From assembly GCA_905250025.1 (NCBI GenBank), contig CAJNOJ010000156.1, positions 1-64,000 on the forward strand: a stretch of DNA of 64,000 nt, read 5' to 3'. The notes beneath the pieces were generated by a model that was given only the letters and a program-made list of their open reading frames with translations, ran no database searches and was not told where the DNA came from. The position numbers and the translations under genes were made by a program. Within the stretch, counting starts at the first letter, position 1, and each line of letters begins with the position of its first letter. Below are positions 34,441 through 50,613 of the stretch, piece by piece. Source of the DNA: Adineta ricciae (taxonomy: Eukaryota > Rotifera > Eurotatoria > Adinetida > Adinetidae).

Positions 34441-37409
34441 ATGAGTATCTATCTTCGAGACGTAGGCGAATTCGATTTAACCTTTTCGTGTTATGTTTCG
34501 TTTTCGTTTAGGATTTAACGCGAAGCGAAAAGATCCAACATGCTAAACGTATGGTCAATGAAAATAAGCATATGCTTGATGCATGGGCGTTACTGATTCA
34601 AGATGCTCAAGTTTGTCGGCGATGACAGATGTTCGTTCGAAAATTTTTCGTTGTCTAGGAAAAGAAAATTGGCGATTCACGTGATTTCTACGAATCACTA
34701 ATCACTCAATTCCCAACCTGTGGTAAATTCTGGAAGATTTATATCGAATCTGAGGTAAATGTCGATTTTTACTATCCGAAATGGCATCGAACTTCAATCT
34801 TTTCAGATCAAAGGACGAAATTATGAAAAAGTCGAGAAGGTAAACATGTCCGTCTCATACAACCGGGTATCACTCAATATATATGCACCTTTTCTAGCTG
34901 TTTCAACGATGTTTGATTAAAGTATTGAATATTGACCTGTGGAAATGTTATTTGAATTACGTTCGTGATACCAAAGGCAAACTACCATCATACAGGTTGG
35001 ACTTGCTTTCTATTTTCAATGGTTTTCATTTAGATCTGATCATAGGTAGAAAGAGAGAGAGAGTATGGATTTTTACGATTTTGATATGTTTTTATACATT
35101 AAATAAAACGATAAATCTGCCGATCATTTTTTCACTCTGTTGTGATTACACTGATGCTTGTCTAAAGAAAATACTGATGGCAACGTTCGTTTTTGAGGAA
35201 AAGAAGATGAAATGTTGTGACTGTATTTGTCTATTCAGAGAAAAAATGGCACAAGCATATGAATTTGCTTTGGAGAAAGTTGGAATGGATGTTTATTCAT
35301 ACACAATTTGGAATGATTACATCGCTTTTCAGAAACAAGTGTAAGTATTTCAAAAAGTTAGACAATTTACTCTTTCTCTATTCGTTCAAATATAAAATGC
35401 TCCTGATCGATGATCATCACATATGTACTTTCTATTCTTTCCTATTTCAAAGTGATGCAGTTGGTTCATTTGCTGAAAATCAAAAGATAACAGCTATTCG
35501 TAAAGTTTATCAGAAGGGTATCATGACTCCGATGACGAGTATTGAATTATTATGGAAAGATTATTGTGCATATGAAATGGTAAGTTAGTCCTAACTGGCA
35601 AACATATTATTTTCGTTCATTCAATAACATCTTCAGAGCGTCAATCCAACATTAGCAAAGAAGATTATTGATGAACGTTCGCGTGATTATACGAATGCCA
35701 AACGTGTTTCCAAGGACTTTGAAACGTTGGTGCGTACAATTGATCGTAATGTTCCATGCGTACCGCCATCATCGCCGCAATCGTCAGAAGAGCTCAAACA
35801 ACTAGCAGCGTGGAGAAAATTGATTGCATGGGAAAAATCGAATCCATTGAAGACAGAAGATCTGCTACTTTTAACTCGTCGAGTCGTCCTTGCGTATGAG
35901 CAATGTTTACTTTGTCTTGGTTATCATGCTGATCTTTGGTATGAAGTGTGTGCATATTTAGAACAAGTTTCTCGTACATATTCCGAACGAGGTGATGCTC
36001 TGTTAGCCAAACGTTTTCTTGACGAAGCAGCAACTTTATACGAACGCGCAATACAAACATATATGCGTTCGAATATGCTCATTCATTTTGCCTATGCTGA
36101 TTTCGAAGAGCACCGATTGAATGTTGATAAAGCACGGGCCATTTATAATCGCTTATTGGATGTCAATGAAGCGAATTTAAAAGACCCAACATTAGCCTAT
36201 ATTCAAGCCATGCGTTTCGAGCGACGTGCCGAAGGAATCAAAAGTGCACGTGCTGTTTTCAAACGCGCACGTGACGATACACGCACGAATCATCAAGTTT
36301 ATGTTGCTGCTGCCTTAATGGAATATCATTGTTCGAAGGACAATAATATCGCGTTCAATATATTTAATCTTGGCTTGAAAAAGTACAGTCAGAATATTGA
36401 TTATATCTTAGCTTACATTGATTACATGACGCATTTAAATGAAGACCATAATGCGCGTGTTCTATTCGAACGTGTTTTATCACCCGACAATCCAACTGCC
36501 AAACAATCACAACCAGTTATATGGCATGAATTTTTGAAATTCGAATCTCAAGTAGGAGATTTACAATCGATCAAAAAGGTAGAAAAACGGCGTGCAGCAC
36601 TACACGCAGATCTAAACGAATTAGAAGGTCAAGAAACTTTATTACTCATTGATCGATATAAATTCTTGAATTTATTACCGTGTTCAACCGATGAATTGAA
36701 ATTTCTTGGTTATAACGATACTTCACAAGCGAATCTGTCAGCTACAAACCCGACTTTGGTCAATAATGGTTCAACTATGCATAGTATGCGTTTGTTGGAA
36801 CGAGCAGCACGTGATCGACGTGCAGTTTTACCTCGGCCGGATATTAAACATATGATGCCATATCGACCAACACGAAATCCATTGCCTGGTAGCCATTCAA
36901 CACCCGGTGGAGTGTTTCCTCTGCCTGACACAGCGCTTTATTTAGTTAAAGTTCTTCCACCATCGCGAAATTTCGAAGTAAGCTTTGTTCGCTGAGTACT
37001 TCAATCACAATTAGAATACTATTGTTCTATACTAGGGGCCATTTGTTATTGTCGATGAACTCATGGAACGTATGACTCGTCTGAGTATTCCAGATAGTAT
37101 GTAGAAAATTTTGTTTTGTACGAAGTGTCATAAAAACCTTTTCTCTTTCATCATAATTAAGACTTTGATCCAATACGTATTGGCGTGCAAGGTGAAATGA
37201 TTCGTAATCTTGATGGATCCAATACTGTGAACAATTCTCAGAGTCGAAAAACGGGCCTCGGTGATAGTGATGATGAAGAATTATCATCACAATCAACAGC
37301 TGGTGAACGTTCAACCATGAATATTTATCGATTGCGACAACAAAAACGTGTCAAACTGGCGACAAACACAAATTCTTCTGATCATAACACACCTCCGGTG
37401 CTCACTTAA
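34441..37409 (+). CDS. CSTF3: cleavage stimulation factor subunit 3 (CstF-77), 741 aa
   Basis: Ten exons (34441-34461, 34512-34610, 34659-34754, 34807-34839, 34898-34995, 35239-35340, 35453-35579, 35637-36977, 37036-37096, 37162-37409). HAT repeats run through the first 550 residues (AWALLIQDAQ, FWKIYIESEIKGRNYEKVEK, DLWKCYLNYVRDTKGKLPSY, WEKSNPLKTED, AYEQCLLCLGYHADLWYE, IYNRLL). The CstF-50/CstF-64-binding C-terminal region follows (PGGVFPLP, GPFVIVDELM), ending in IYRLRQQKR. It dimerises and scaffolds the CstF complex in pre-mRNA 3'-end cleavage. The first exon encodes only seven residues; an acceptor (ttcttttag) lies 15 nt before the ATG, so the leader is spliced. Confidence 0.95.
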
Positions 37410-37828
37410 TTTCGTAAATCATTCGTCCTTTTTTTTTCCTTTTTTCTGTGTTTGTATAGCACGTCCATTCTGAGCAATTGTGTATATAAATAAACGATCA
37501 TCGATCGAAATCTAATTCGAATCAATGAATCAACTAATGTCTTCTTGTCTGTTTCTTTAACCTCATTTCAACTGTCAAGCTTGTGATAAGATATCCCAAA
37601 AAGGAAATGTAGATGCTAGTCGGATGCCAGTTACATTAGCTTTTATTGACATGACCGAATTTTTTTCTATGGATGATTCATATGACGAAAGCAAATGCCA
37701 GTTCTTTTCGTACTTCATTGAAAGTAGTATTGCGCAATACGAGAGAAACTTGTCAAATTCGTCGTTTTATCATAGCTGGCTTTTAACTTTGTGCTTGCAC
37801 GATAGTGATTCTTTGTTTTCTCTTTCAG

Positions 37829-39005
37829 ATGGCATCAGCATTGTTCGATGTTGTCATACTTTGGTCACCCACAGAATCTGATACCGAATATTCTGAGTTG
37901 CAAAACCTATTCAAAACGGAATTTCCAACTCAATTTCGACTTCATCTATTCACGAAGACACGAGATGCAGTCAAACATACCGAATCAAAAACACCATTAC
38001 CAGCAATTGTCATTACGAAACTAGGCATGACTGAGGAGTCTTCAGGTCAACCTCTGATTGAAGCTATTCGCCGGCAAGACAAGAGTACCTTTATCATTCT
38101 TCATTCACATAAAGTTTGTGCCGATCCAAACCTTCGGTAAATTCATTCGGACGTTTTTAACGTTTTGTTTGACTTTCGTTTTTCTTTCAGTTGGTATTTT
38201 GCTGAACTTGGTGTAAATATGATAACTGAATTTACTATGCAAGTTCAGCATGTTTTAACTCAACTACTGCCTTTGGCTCAACCAAGTCCAAAGCCTTCTT
38301 ACTCGTGTCCGTTTTGCAAATGGTCGTCCTTATCGTTTTCTCAACTTTATACTCATGTTCCTCTCTATCATACTAATGAAACGGAATTGTCTGTTAAATG
38401 TGATATATGTCAGCGAGCCACGCGCAGCTATGCGGTACATCTGCACGAGGAACATAATGACGAAACCGAACGAATGCCGTCGGCGATGCCTTTGTATGCA
38501 TTTGCATTGGTGGTATGTCAACGTAAAAGCGATAATCGTTTCCTTGTTGTTCAAGAATCCGGATCGATGGGTTTTTGGCTACCGGGTGGACGAGTTGAAG
38601 TCGGAGAACAGTTGGATAAAGCTGCAGAGCGTGAAACATTAGAAGAAGCCGGTGTGCGAATTAAGATCACCGGCGTCTTGAAAATCGAATTCTCACCACG
38701 AGCAAATATAAATCGTCTTCGCGTGATCTTTTTCGCTGAACCTGCCGATGAACAAAACTGTGATCCCAAAACTATACCGGATTACGAAAGGTCAGTTGAC
38801 TGAGATCGAAAAGACACTTTTCTTTCACCGATGATAGTCTTACTTTTCATGTAGTTATGGTGCCATGTGGTTGACATATGAGCAGACCGTACAATGTAGT
38901 ACCCAAAATCAATTACGCGGTAGTGAACCATTGAAATGGTTTAAATATATTACTGATAATGGCACTGTACATTCGTTAAGTATTCTTGCGAAAAGCGAAC
39001 TTTAA
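37829..39005 (+). CDS. Nudix hydrolase with N-terminal receiver-like domain and C2H2-type zinc finger, 352 aa
   Basis: Exons 37829-38136, 38191-38790 and 38855-39005, in phase. Residues 1-130 look like a CheY/receiver-type alpha/beta fold (FDVVILWSP, PAIVITKLG, TFIILHS) without the phospho-acceptor Asp. Residues 140-195 hold Cys/His pairs of zinc-finger type (SCPFCKW then H-H; KCDICQR then HLHEEH). The Nudix domain follows with a complete box near 236-258: GGRVEVGEQLDKAAERETLE then EAGV, matching G-x5-E-x7-REUxEExGU. It should hydrolyse a nucleoside diphosphate linked to some group X; substrate unknown. The ATG directly abuts an acceptor (tctttcag), pointing to a spliced leader or another 5' exon. 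Confidence 0.85.
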
Positions 39006-39131
39006 AATTGTTTTAAAATTTATCATCAAACCCAGAAAAATCAAATATACGTTTTTGTTCAAATACTGTATTTACTCGTGTCATATCGCAGAAAAAACGC
39101 CTGCATATGCGCGTTTGTGTAAAAGAAAAGT

Positions 39132-40487
39132 TTATGCATAATCTTTTTTATTACGCATGCGTCGAACAATACGTTCTGTTTGTGCCATACTGACTTCTTC
39201 GTTTTCTCGTAAATCATAACTTGCAGGTGCGGTCATTGCTAGCGGTACTCCATCTGCAGAGGCTGCACTTCCTGGCACTGCGGCCGCTGATGATGTTGCT
39301 ATGATACCATGACCAAACTCATCATTAGCTTCGGCTTCACATTCACGTACATAAGCTGCTCGTGATCGACGTGAACGGAAGGCCGGTGGTTCTGGTGGCG
39401 CTTCTACCTTATATTGACTTCGTAATTCTCTCATGTCAGCACATTTCGAATAGGTTTCTCTGGCAGCTGCTGATGTTGCTCCACCTAAATTGTCTAATTG
39501 ATTAACACGCGAATTTCTCGTCAATAGGAGGCGATTCACTCTTTTAGTTATTTCCTGTTCATCAACACCCTCTTCTTCTGCCTGTTTCATCTCGCGATTG
39601 ATATCTTCTTGAGCATCTCGCATTAACCTTTCTAAGGATATTTCTTCTCGTACACCACCGATGATGACTTGCGCAAGTAGTTTTGCATTGACCATAGGAA
39701 CATATTGACCACCAGTGATGTAAGCAATAGACATGAAAAAATCGCGATAAGGCACTAGTAAAAGAAATTATTTAAGAACGTTCAGAGAGGAAAACAATTC
39801 CATTCTAGGCTGTCAACTAACCGATAGATGGTTCAACTCCAACAACATATAGAGTAATTTGTTTTTCCGCCATTTCTCGTACAGTTTTCACCGGATCAAC
39901 ACCAGAAGGATCTCCATCGGGAAAGCCATCGCCACATTTAGGATCGAGTCCATGCGGTGGGGCATCTGATATAAGTACACAAATTTTTGTTGCCTCAGGA
40001 CGCCACGATAACTTTAAAACGTCATGAAGAGCATCTGCCACTGCCTCTGGTGTGTCGCCACCACCCTGTGCATCACATTGTTCGAGCCAACCCTTCATTT
40101 CTTTGACTTTACTCGTAAAATCATGTACACGCGTCACAAATGTTGTATCCTAGAAAGGCAAACATTCGACACATCGAAAGCCAATTGTCGAAAGTTTCGA
40201 AAACGGACTTGTGGAGGGTGATCACGATATTCAACCAGCGCCAGATGAACATCACTTTTTTCGCTAGTCACAATCTCTTCTACAATGGCGCGAATATTCT
40301 GTGTCGCACTTTCAATATAGCTACCCATTGAACCCGTACAATCCATCGCAAAAGCCAGATCTAGATTTAGCGTTTGTTTTCATCAGAGTGAGAGCTAAAA
40401 GTAAATCGTTTACTAACCGAGTATACTTGAATCATGTTTTGCTAGTTGAGGTTGTTCTAGTTTATCGATATGCAAAGCACTTGCCAT
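39132..40487 (-). CDS. von Willebrand factor A domain protein, 390 aa
   Basis: Exons 40487-40418, 40360-40209, 40149-39822 and 39754-39132, in phase. The VWA domain covers about residues 22-230, with the metal-site motif DCTGSMGSY (DxTxS form), then EYRDHPPQDTTFVTRVHDFT, the helix GGGDTPEAVADAL, and ICVLISDAPPHG. This subtype is common in cytosolic alpha-kinase/VWA-type proteins. The C-terminal part is helical and charged with an Arg-rich block (FRSRRSRAAYVRE), without a kinase domain. No signal peptide, so probably intracellular. Function not recognised beyond adhesion/scaffold by a MIDAS site. Confidence 0.82.
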
Positions 40488-40807
40488 CGTATATATCACA
40501 AAAGTTTCGCTCCTCTGTGCTACGAAAAGTCTATACAAGTGATTCTACTACCGTTCTTTTATGTTTATGTTGTTGTTTTTGTCCTTGATTGTGCAAACAA
40601 TAAGTATTTCTTGTTACCTGTTATTATAGCATATGAATGACTCATAGGAGAGGAGTAAAGAAATAAAAAAAAGAAAGGAGCGATAATCGTCGTGGTGACA
40701 GCTTTTTAAGTGTTGCCATCGAGATCGACTATCTCAATGACATCTATCACCGCAAAACATCGACCGTTTCTCTATTTTAGACTAAATCTAATCAATTGAA
40801 TCTAGTC

Positions 40808-43251
40808 ATGTCAACCGCTCGTGAACGTTATCTCGAATGGAAAAATCGGTGTCTATTACCTCAATTGCCCACGGAAATTTGGGCACATATTTTCTCATAT
40901 TTACACGTCAATGACTTACTCTCTGTCCGTCTTGTTTCACGTTTATTTTGTTCGTGTGTCAATCAACATACATACTTTTGGTCATCGGTCATATTTGATA
41001 TCGATCAATGTACTAATTATTCGATACCAACTAATCTTCTTCGGCATGTTCGTTCAGCAAATATTGAATTGTTCACAAAATCGAATGTTTACTCACATTG
41101 TACGGTTTATTTGAAACCGCAGCCTATTATTAATTCCACAAATAAACGACGTAAACGTCACTTGTTGAAAGCTCATGATGATGATGATGAACAACTAAAA
41201 AAACAGTCGTATTTACGTTGTGCATCAGTTCATTTCGAAACGCTTCGGTCATTTGATCAACTTCAACTAGAATATCTATTGAAGAATCGAATACGTCGAT
41301 TGCAATTCTCCTACGAATGTTTGTCACAGGAACCATCGCCTATTTTTCTTTTCAAATTAGAACGTTTAAAACATTTGAAAATATCTTTTGTACATAATAT
41401 TATCCAATTGGATTCATTCGCTGTGATGTTAATCAATACAATTCACGATATTGTAGACTTACTGCTCAAGTTGAAAAAGTACGTACTCGTTTTTTGCAAT
41501 GTAGAAAGGCATTTCTTTTCCGAATTATCGGAATATGTAACATCTTGATCTATTCCGATGAATTTTAAATTCATATAATTCATTCTCTCTATTCAGTTAT
41601 GAACATGCACGATCATGTGCAACCAATTCTATTTTCTTTCCAGATAGTAAAATGTTTCTATCCCAGCGTATTCTCTTAAACGATGGATTGACACTAGTAC
41701 TCCTATGTTTCGTTAGTCTACTGGGTGATTGTCTATGTTTTGGTCGACCATGGTCATTCTATGTTATTTCAAATATTTATGCTCGTGCCATAACAGATAA
41801 CTTTACTCATGGTTTGATCAGTGTTGTGTCAACATGTTTCGTGTTCGGTTGGTCTCATCGTCCATTAATGATCATTGCTTTTATTGCGGGTTCATTCGTT
41901 GACGTTGACCATTTTATCGAAGTTCGTTCGTTCTTATTGCACCGAGCATTATACGATCAACCACGTGGTCGACCTTTCCTTCATAATAGTCTTTTGCTAT
42001 TAATAGTAACTTTTATTATTGGCATTTGTGAATATCTCTTCTGGAAGCCTCATCGACTCTATTATTCAATCATTTTCTTCCTCGGTTGGTCAACACACCA
42101 TTTGCGTGATGCACAGAGACGTGGTCTCACATTAACACCGTTCGGTCAAACTGTTCCCATTGACTATTACATCGCTCTCATGTGCCAAGCACTTGTCATA
42201 GTAAAATTGTTATACATATTTGTTTTTCCTGTACGGGCAACGCCTGTAAATTTGCATGTTGTATAAAATAAAATGTAGCAGAATAAGATTGTTCATATTC
42301 CGATAATTCTCTAATGGACTCGATTGTGGAAACGGACACTCTTTTTGTTAATCATATAGAAAAAAAAAGCTTTTTCTCATTTCAGCTTGAAATCATTTAC
42401 TCTGCACAATCTTTACTTAATTCAATCGTTTCCTGAAAATAGTATGTCAAGCGAAACGTTGGCAAAAGACTTATGTTTATCACTCTTTTTCTTTCTTTTA
42501 AGGTTATGCTATTAATCGTCTTCGGTCAATATGGCTTGAGAATTGTGTCAACATTCATTTTCTTCTGTCTGCCATCGATAAACAAAACTTGAAAGTAAGT
42601 GTTCAATTAAAATAGATGACAGAATGAAACTTTACTATTTGATTCTAGACTATTGTACTACGTCAATCAACATGTGATCGAGCTGTTCTAACGACCTTTC
42701 TTGATCAACTTGAAACACTTCATTATTTAGACTTAACTTCATTACAGAGTAATTAGCTCGTAGTCGAATGTTTCCTTACAAAGTTCATTTCTGAATTTTC
42801 AGTACTTCAATCAACGAACCAGAATGATGAACCACTGCGCATCCCGGTAAAACTGAAAACATGTAGTCTGAATAGTACACTTCTTCAAAGCTGTTCTTTT
42901 CGATTGGCTTCATCTTTACGTTCATTGGAGTTGATCGATATCAATGTCAATCAATTAACAAATATTTTCAAATTCTGCCAGAAATTACGCATTTTGTGTC
43001 TCTTGTAAGTGAACATTGCATAGTAGCCTGTCTTTCATTGTGGTTTGTCTAGTTTCATCACTCAACAACTTTCCCTATCATCGGTGATTAAATATTTCCA
43101 GAAACATCATCATCCCCAACGATTGATTCATTTCCATGTGTCATCGACTACTGATTTCGATGATGAAAAGCAAATTTTACCAGCAAATATTTTAATAATT
43201 CCCACTCAAGAATCAGCCAAGTGTTTTTGTTATGGAAATTTACTCGAATGA
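40808..43251 (+). CDS. F-box and leucine-rich repeat protein hosting a nested gene, 439 aa
   Basis: Exons 40808-41478, 42386-42441, 42503-42594, 42649-42748, 42803-43004 and 43053-43251. The F-box is at residues 15-60 (LPQLPTEIWAHIFSYLHVND). A basic linker with an Asp run follows, then leucine-rich repeats (LERLKHLKISFVHNI, KNLKSFTLHNLYLIQS, RLRSIWLENCVNIHF, LETLHYLDLTSLQ, LRSLELIDINVNQL). Intron 1 is 907 nt and contains the complete TMEM267 gene on the same strand. The phase-2 donor at 41478 joins the phase-2 acceptor at 42386 inside one leucine-rich repeat, which supports the link. It is a likely SCF ligase substrate receptor. Other introns are about 50 nt. Confidence 0.78.
41652..42266 (+). 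CDS. TMEM267: TMEM267 homologue, 204 aa, nested in an intron
   Basis: A single uninterrupted frame. Four to five hydrophobic segments with family landmarks: DNFTHGLISVVST, AGSFVDVDHFIEVRS, GRPFLHNSLLLL, LGWSTHHLRDAQRRGL and TPFGQTVPIDYY. The His/Asp clusters (DVDHF, THHLRD) match human TMEM267 and recall the YdjM membrane-bound metal-dependent hydrolase fold. Function in animals is unknown. An acceptor (ttctttccag) ends 9 nt before the ATG. AATAAA overlaps just after the stop (TGTATAAAATAAAATG). It lies wholly within intron 1 of the F-box/LRR gene. Confidence 0.85.
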   Translation: MFLSQRILLNDGLTLVLLCFVSLLGDCLCFGRPWSFYVISNIYARAITDNFTHGLISVVSTCFVFGWSHRPLMIIAFIAGSFVDVDHFIEVRSFLLHRALYDQPRGRPFLHNSLLLLIVTFIIGICEYLFWKPHRLYYSIIFFLGWSTHHLRDAQRRGLTLTPFGQTVPIDYYIALMCQALVIVKLLYIFVFPVRATPVNLHVV

Positions 43252-43309
43252 CTTCTTCTGTGTGAATATGTTTAAAAATGTGAGGCTTTTTCCAAGAAAT
43301 TAACTTCTT

Positions 43310-43520
43310 TGTTTTTTTAAAAAATAAATAAACAAACAAACACGCACACGCGTACAAGAGAAGGAACAGAAGAAGAAGAAGAAAGAGAGAAACTGTTGTT
43401 GAAACACCTTTTTTTGTTTGTTTGTTTTTTTTTGTGTAAGTTTTGAAACGAGACAGAGACAGAGAGTGTGTATGAAAAAAAAGAAAGAAGGAAGGAAAGA
43501 AAGAGAAAGGGAGAACAAAA
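43310..43520. repeat. purine-rich low-complexity stretch
   Basis: Strand-biased runs such as AAGAAGAAGAAG, AGAGACAGAGACAGAGAG and AAAGAAAGAAGGAAGGAAAG lie in the 3' flank between convergent F-box/LRR and MED26 genes. It is simple sequence with no coding content. Confidence 0.6.
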
Positions 43521-43527
43521 AGAACAT

Positions 43528-45671
43528 CTACGTGTCCATCGTCGGCTGTTGTACGATTAATTCATCCAGTACGAGATCAAATTCAAGTGGACAATCAATA
43601 AATGGTAAAGCAACCAGACCATTTGGTTGATTAAATGTATCAACCTTTGTCAGTGATGTTGACGTTGAGTCTGATGTTAGAATTAATTCTTTAGTCCTTT
43701 CTCGTTCGTAAACAAAAGCAAGTTGATCGACGGGAACCAGAAGTAGATCAGGTCTTGCTTCTAATTCTCGTGCATCATGTTCTTCGAGCATGCGTTGACG
43801 ATGAGCTTCAACAAGATCAGCAACTGTATCATAAGCTGAACATATGGTTGTTAGATCAGGAGATAATGGGGTTGACTGTTCGATAGTAGATGAATCGATT
43901 TGTTTTTGAGGAGGCTGTTGTTGTGCTGTTATTGTTGCTAGTGGTTCTTGCTGATCTCCTGCTTTTCTTCGACGTTTCTTTTTTGGAATGACAGGTATAG
44001 ATGATGGCGGGTCTGGAATGTTTGTAGAAATAGGCCACGACGTCGCACTACCAATAGATGAAGATGACGATGAAGATGGAGATATTGGAGAACCACCAGC
44101 ACTACTTCCATTTTCCCAATTCGTATTCGCTGTAAGTAAATTGGATGATGGACGGCGCACAAGGCCAGAACGTTTTGAAGATGATGAACCGGTTGACAAT
44201 GTGGAGTTAGTAGGAGATATAACATTTGGAAGGGTGGACGATGGCAATTGCTTTTGATAATTAGTACTAAAGTAAAGAATTTTGAGTGAATCTGCTTTTG
44301 CATCTGTTCGAAATTTCTATGATCTTGAAGTTTAGTATCAGAGGACTCAGTATGCTATTTTCATCGTCACGACATCAATAGAATATCGTACAGTTCGAGC
44401 ACCTGGGTATTATGACATTTTCCTCTGCACAACCGAAATCAGAACAGGAAAAGTTATTTTTAAGTTATCGATTACAGTCTCTCAATAGAAACGAAGCTCT
44501 CGATCACATTGTCAGTAAACAAGTAAACTTATAGAATACAGGATAATTCATACAATACAAACGAAAATGAATACGGCCGGTATTTCCTAAACAACTCGTA
44601 CTCGAAATGAACGCTCAATGTTCAATAGAAACATGTAACGCTGAAAGTCACGGTCCTGTAATCCTTCTGCACGCAGCTCTCTAGCATTCGTCTCTGACAC
44701 TGAACGTCATCCGACAGTTCTACATAGGTATTTTGCTAATTACTTGGCATTCGAAGTAGCTGTGTCTCTTCCATGATGTAAAGCTGAATAATCAACTTTT
44801 CCCGTGTCATGTAAGCTTTCATCTACGATTTGATGCTGTAGAATAGCGTTCACAGTTGGTGTTTGAGTCGAAAGAACATCAGGTTGATTCAGTTGCATTT
44901 CCATGAGAAGTTGCTGAGTAGTTTTAAGTCTTGGTAAACTGGGATCAATAATAGGTACAGGAGAAATAGGGGGTGGTGGTGTAATCGGTGTTTCAACTTG
45001 TGTCTTGCGTCGTTTGCCAGATAGACCATTGATTTCTTCGTCATGTTTTCGTTTTGGTTTAGTAATATTATTATTATCATTGTTACTATTTGCTGCTATT
45101 GATGGATTGATTTTCACTTTTAATATTATACGAGAACGAGGTGGCTTCGATGATGGTGATGACGGTTCGTGACTTTCACCATTGACCGGTGTTACCGGAG
45201 GGACTGATGCAGGTGGAACAGATGGTGACGAGTGATTACTATCAGTTTGTGCTGTATTAAGTAAACCTTGCCAAGACCGTAGAAGTTTCTTCGCTCGTTG
45301 AGCAATTTCAATGATCGATTGAGGATTATCTCCCGTTTGTTGGGCACTTTTCTTTCGTGCATCGATTTTCTGTCTGATAGTGTTGATTTCTCGGCCAAGA
45401 CGAGTTGCCTAAAAACAAATGAAAGAAAATGTCCATCACAAATTCCAATGTAAGATGAAAGAAACAAACTTGTAATTGATCCCTTGTTATTGCAATTTTC
45501 TCTAGTTGTGAAATAATATCCAATACTTTTTCTGCATTAGTTACCTAAAGAAATCGGTGGTGAAGAAACAAAAATGAAAAGTTCGAGATAAGTTTTTACA
45601 GTATAATCAGCATCGACGGCGCTCAACAGACTGTTTTTGAGCGTGTCAAGCGACGACGAATCACTTTGCAT
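43528..45671 (-). CDS. MED26: Mediator complex subunit 26, 516 aa
   Basis: Exons 45671-45600, 45544-45470, 45408-44744 and 44266-43528, in phase; the last intron is 477 nt, others 55-61 nt. The N-terminal TFIIS/LW domain is clear: VLDIISQLEKIAITRDQLQ, TRLGREINTIRQK and IAQRAKKLLRSWQGL. The middle is disordered and rich in Ser, Pro, Thr and Gln, with basic patches (PKRKHDEE, KKKRRRKAG). The tail contains LVALPFIDCPLEFDLVL, corresponding to the Mediator-binding end of MED26 (NILPYVCLD). MED26 links Mediator to TFIID and elongation factors in RNA polymerase II transcription. Confidence 0.9.
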
Positions 45672-46299
45672 TGAACCGAATTTTTTTTTAATATTTCAAC
45701 AAATTGCGAAAAATGAACAGAACGTATAAGGAAAGGGAAAACTGATGATTAAATCGAATATTCGTGTTGAACGTTCATATTTGATTAATGATAATAATAA
45801 TAAACAAAAAAATTATATGTATACAGCGATGTCCTTCATTCGTTTTTCTTTTCCAATATGTACATATTACACACAGATCGAGAGGAATAGCAATAATAAA
45901 CAATAAACAATATGATTCAAGACAAGAGAAGATAAATGATTGATCTACAAACAAGAGACTAGACTATATGGATGTTATGCGAAATTCAACTGAAATGAAT
46001 TGCTCTGTTCTGTATTTATTCCTTCGCTGCACTCGCCCTTACAGTGCTTAATGTATTGGCTTGACATTTTCGACCAATGAGAAACGCCGGTTTAGCCTCT
46101 ACAGGATGGGAATATTCCCATTGGTTGATCTACTTGAATAAATAGAAATAGAAATTTCCGAATGCAGATGTCATCAGCTGATAGAAAGACATTCTTAACA
46201 ACAAAACGATGAGATTCTGTGTGAGAAATACAAGTTGCTTAAGAGTGACTAGATATTTAACATAAGGTTTAATTGTTTCATCGGAAAGTTGATTTTTAT
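45672..46299. other. intergenic region between KRI1 and MED26
   Basis: 628 bp between the end of KRI1 and the start of MED26 (both -). AT-rich, with an AATAATAATAATAA run near 45790. No gene recognised; it carries the MED26 promoter. Confidence 0.5.
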
Positions 46300-50310
<4,011 letters not shown>

Positions 50311-50613
50311 ATTTCTCGACTAAATTACTGGTGAACTGATCGTTCATGTTGATTGGTCGACATTGTACCATGTTTATCCTCCCGAATCCTCCTTGCTGAT
50401 GTTCGCACATTGATGTCACTACTATTGCGTTCCTGAAGAGTATCCATAGTTTCCATTAGTCGATGAAGTTTACATATGAAGAATATATGAGCGCCAGCTG
50501 GTTACAAATATCCCTTTGACATATCGACCTATCGAAATTTATTTCCAGAAAAAGAAAGAAATACACATATTTGTGCAATTTATTTTAGATTCTTTGAGGA
50601 ATCGATTTGAAAC
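50311..50613. promoter_or_regulatory. divergent promoter region of KRI1 and roadblock
   Basis: 303 bp between opposing start codons. Acceptor-like sites lie close to each ATG (gtaatttag before KRI1; ttattttag before the dynein gene), suggesting spliced leaders. No other motif recognised. Confidence 0.4.
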
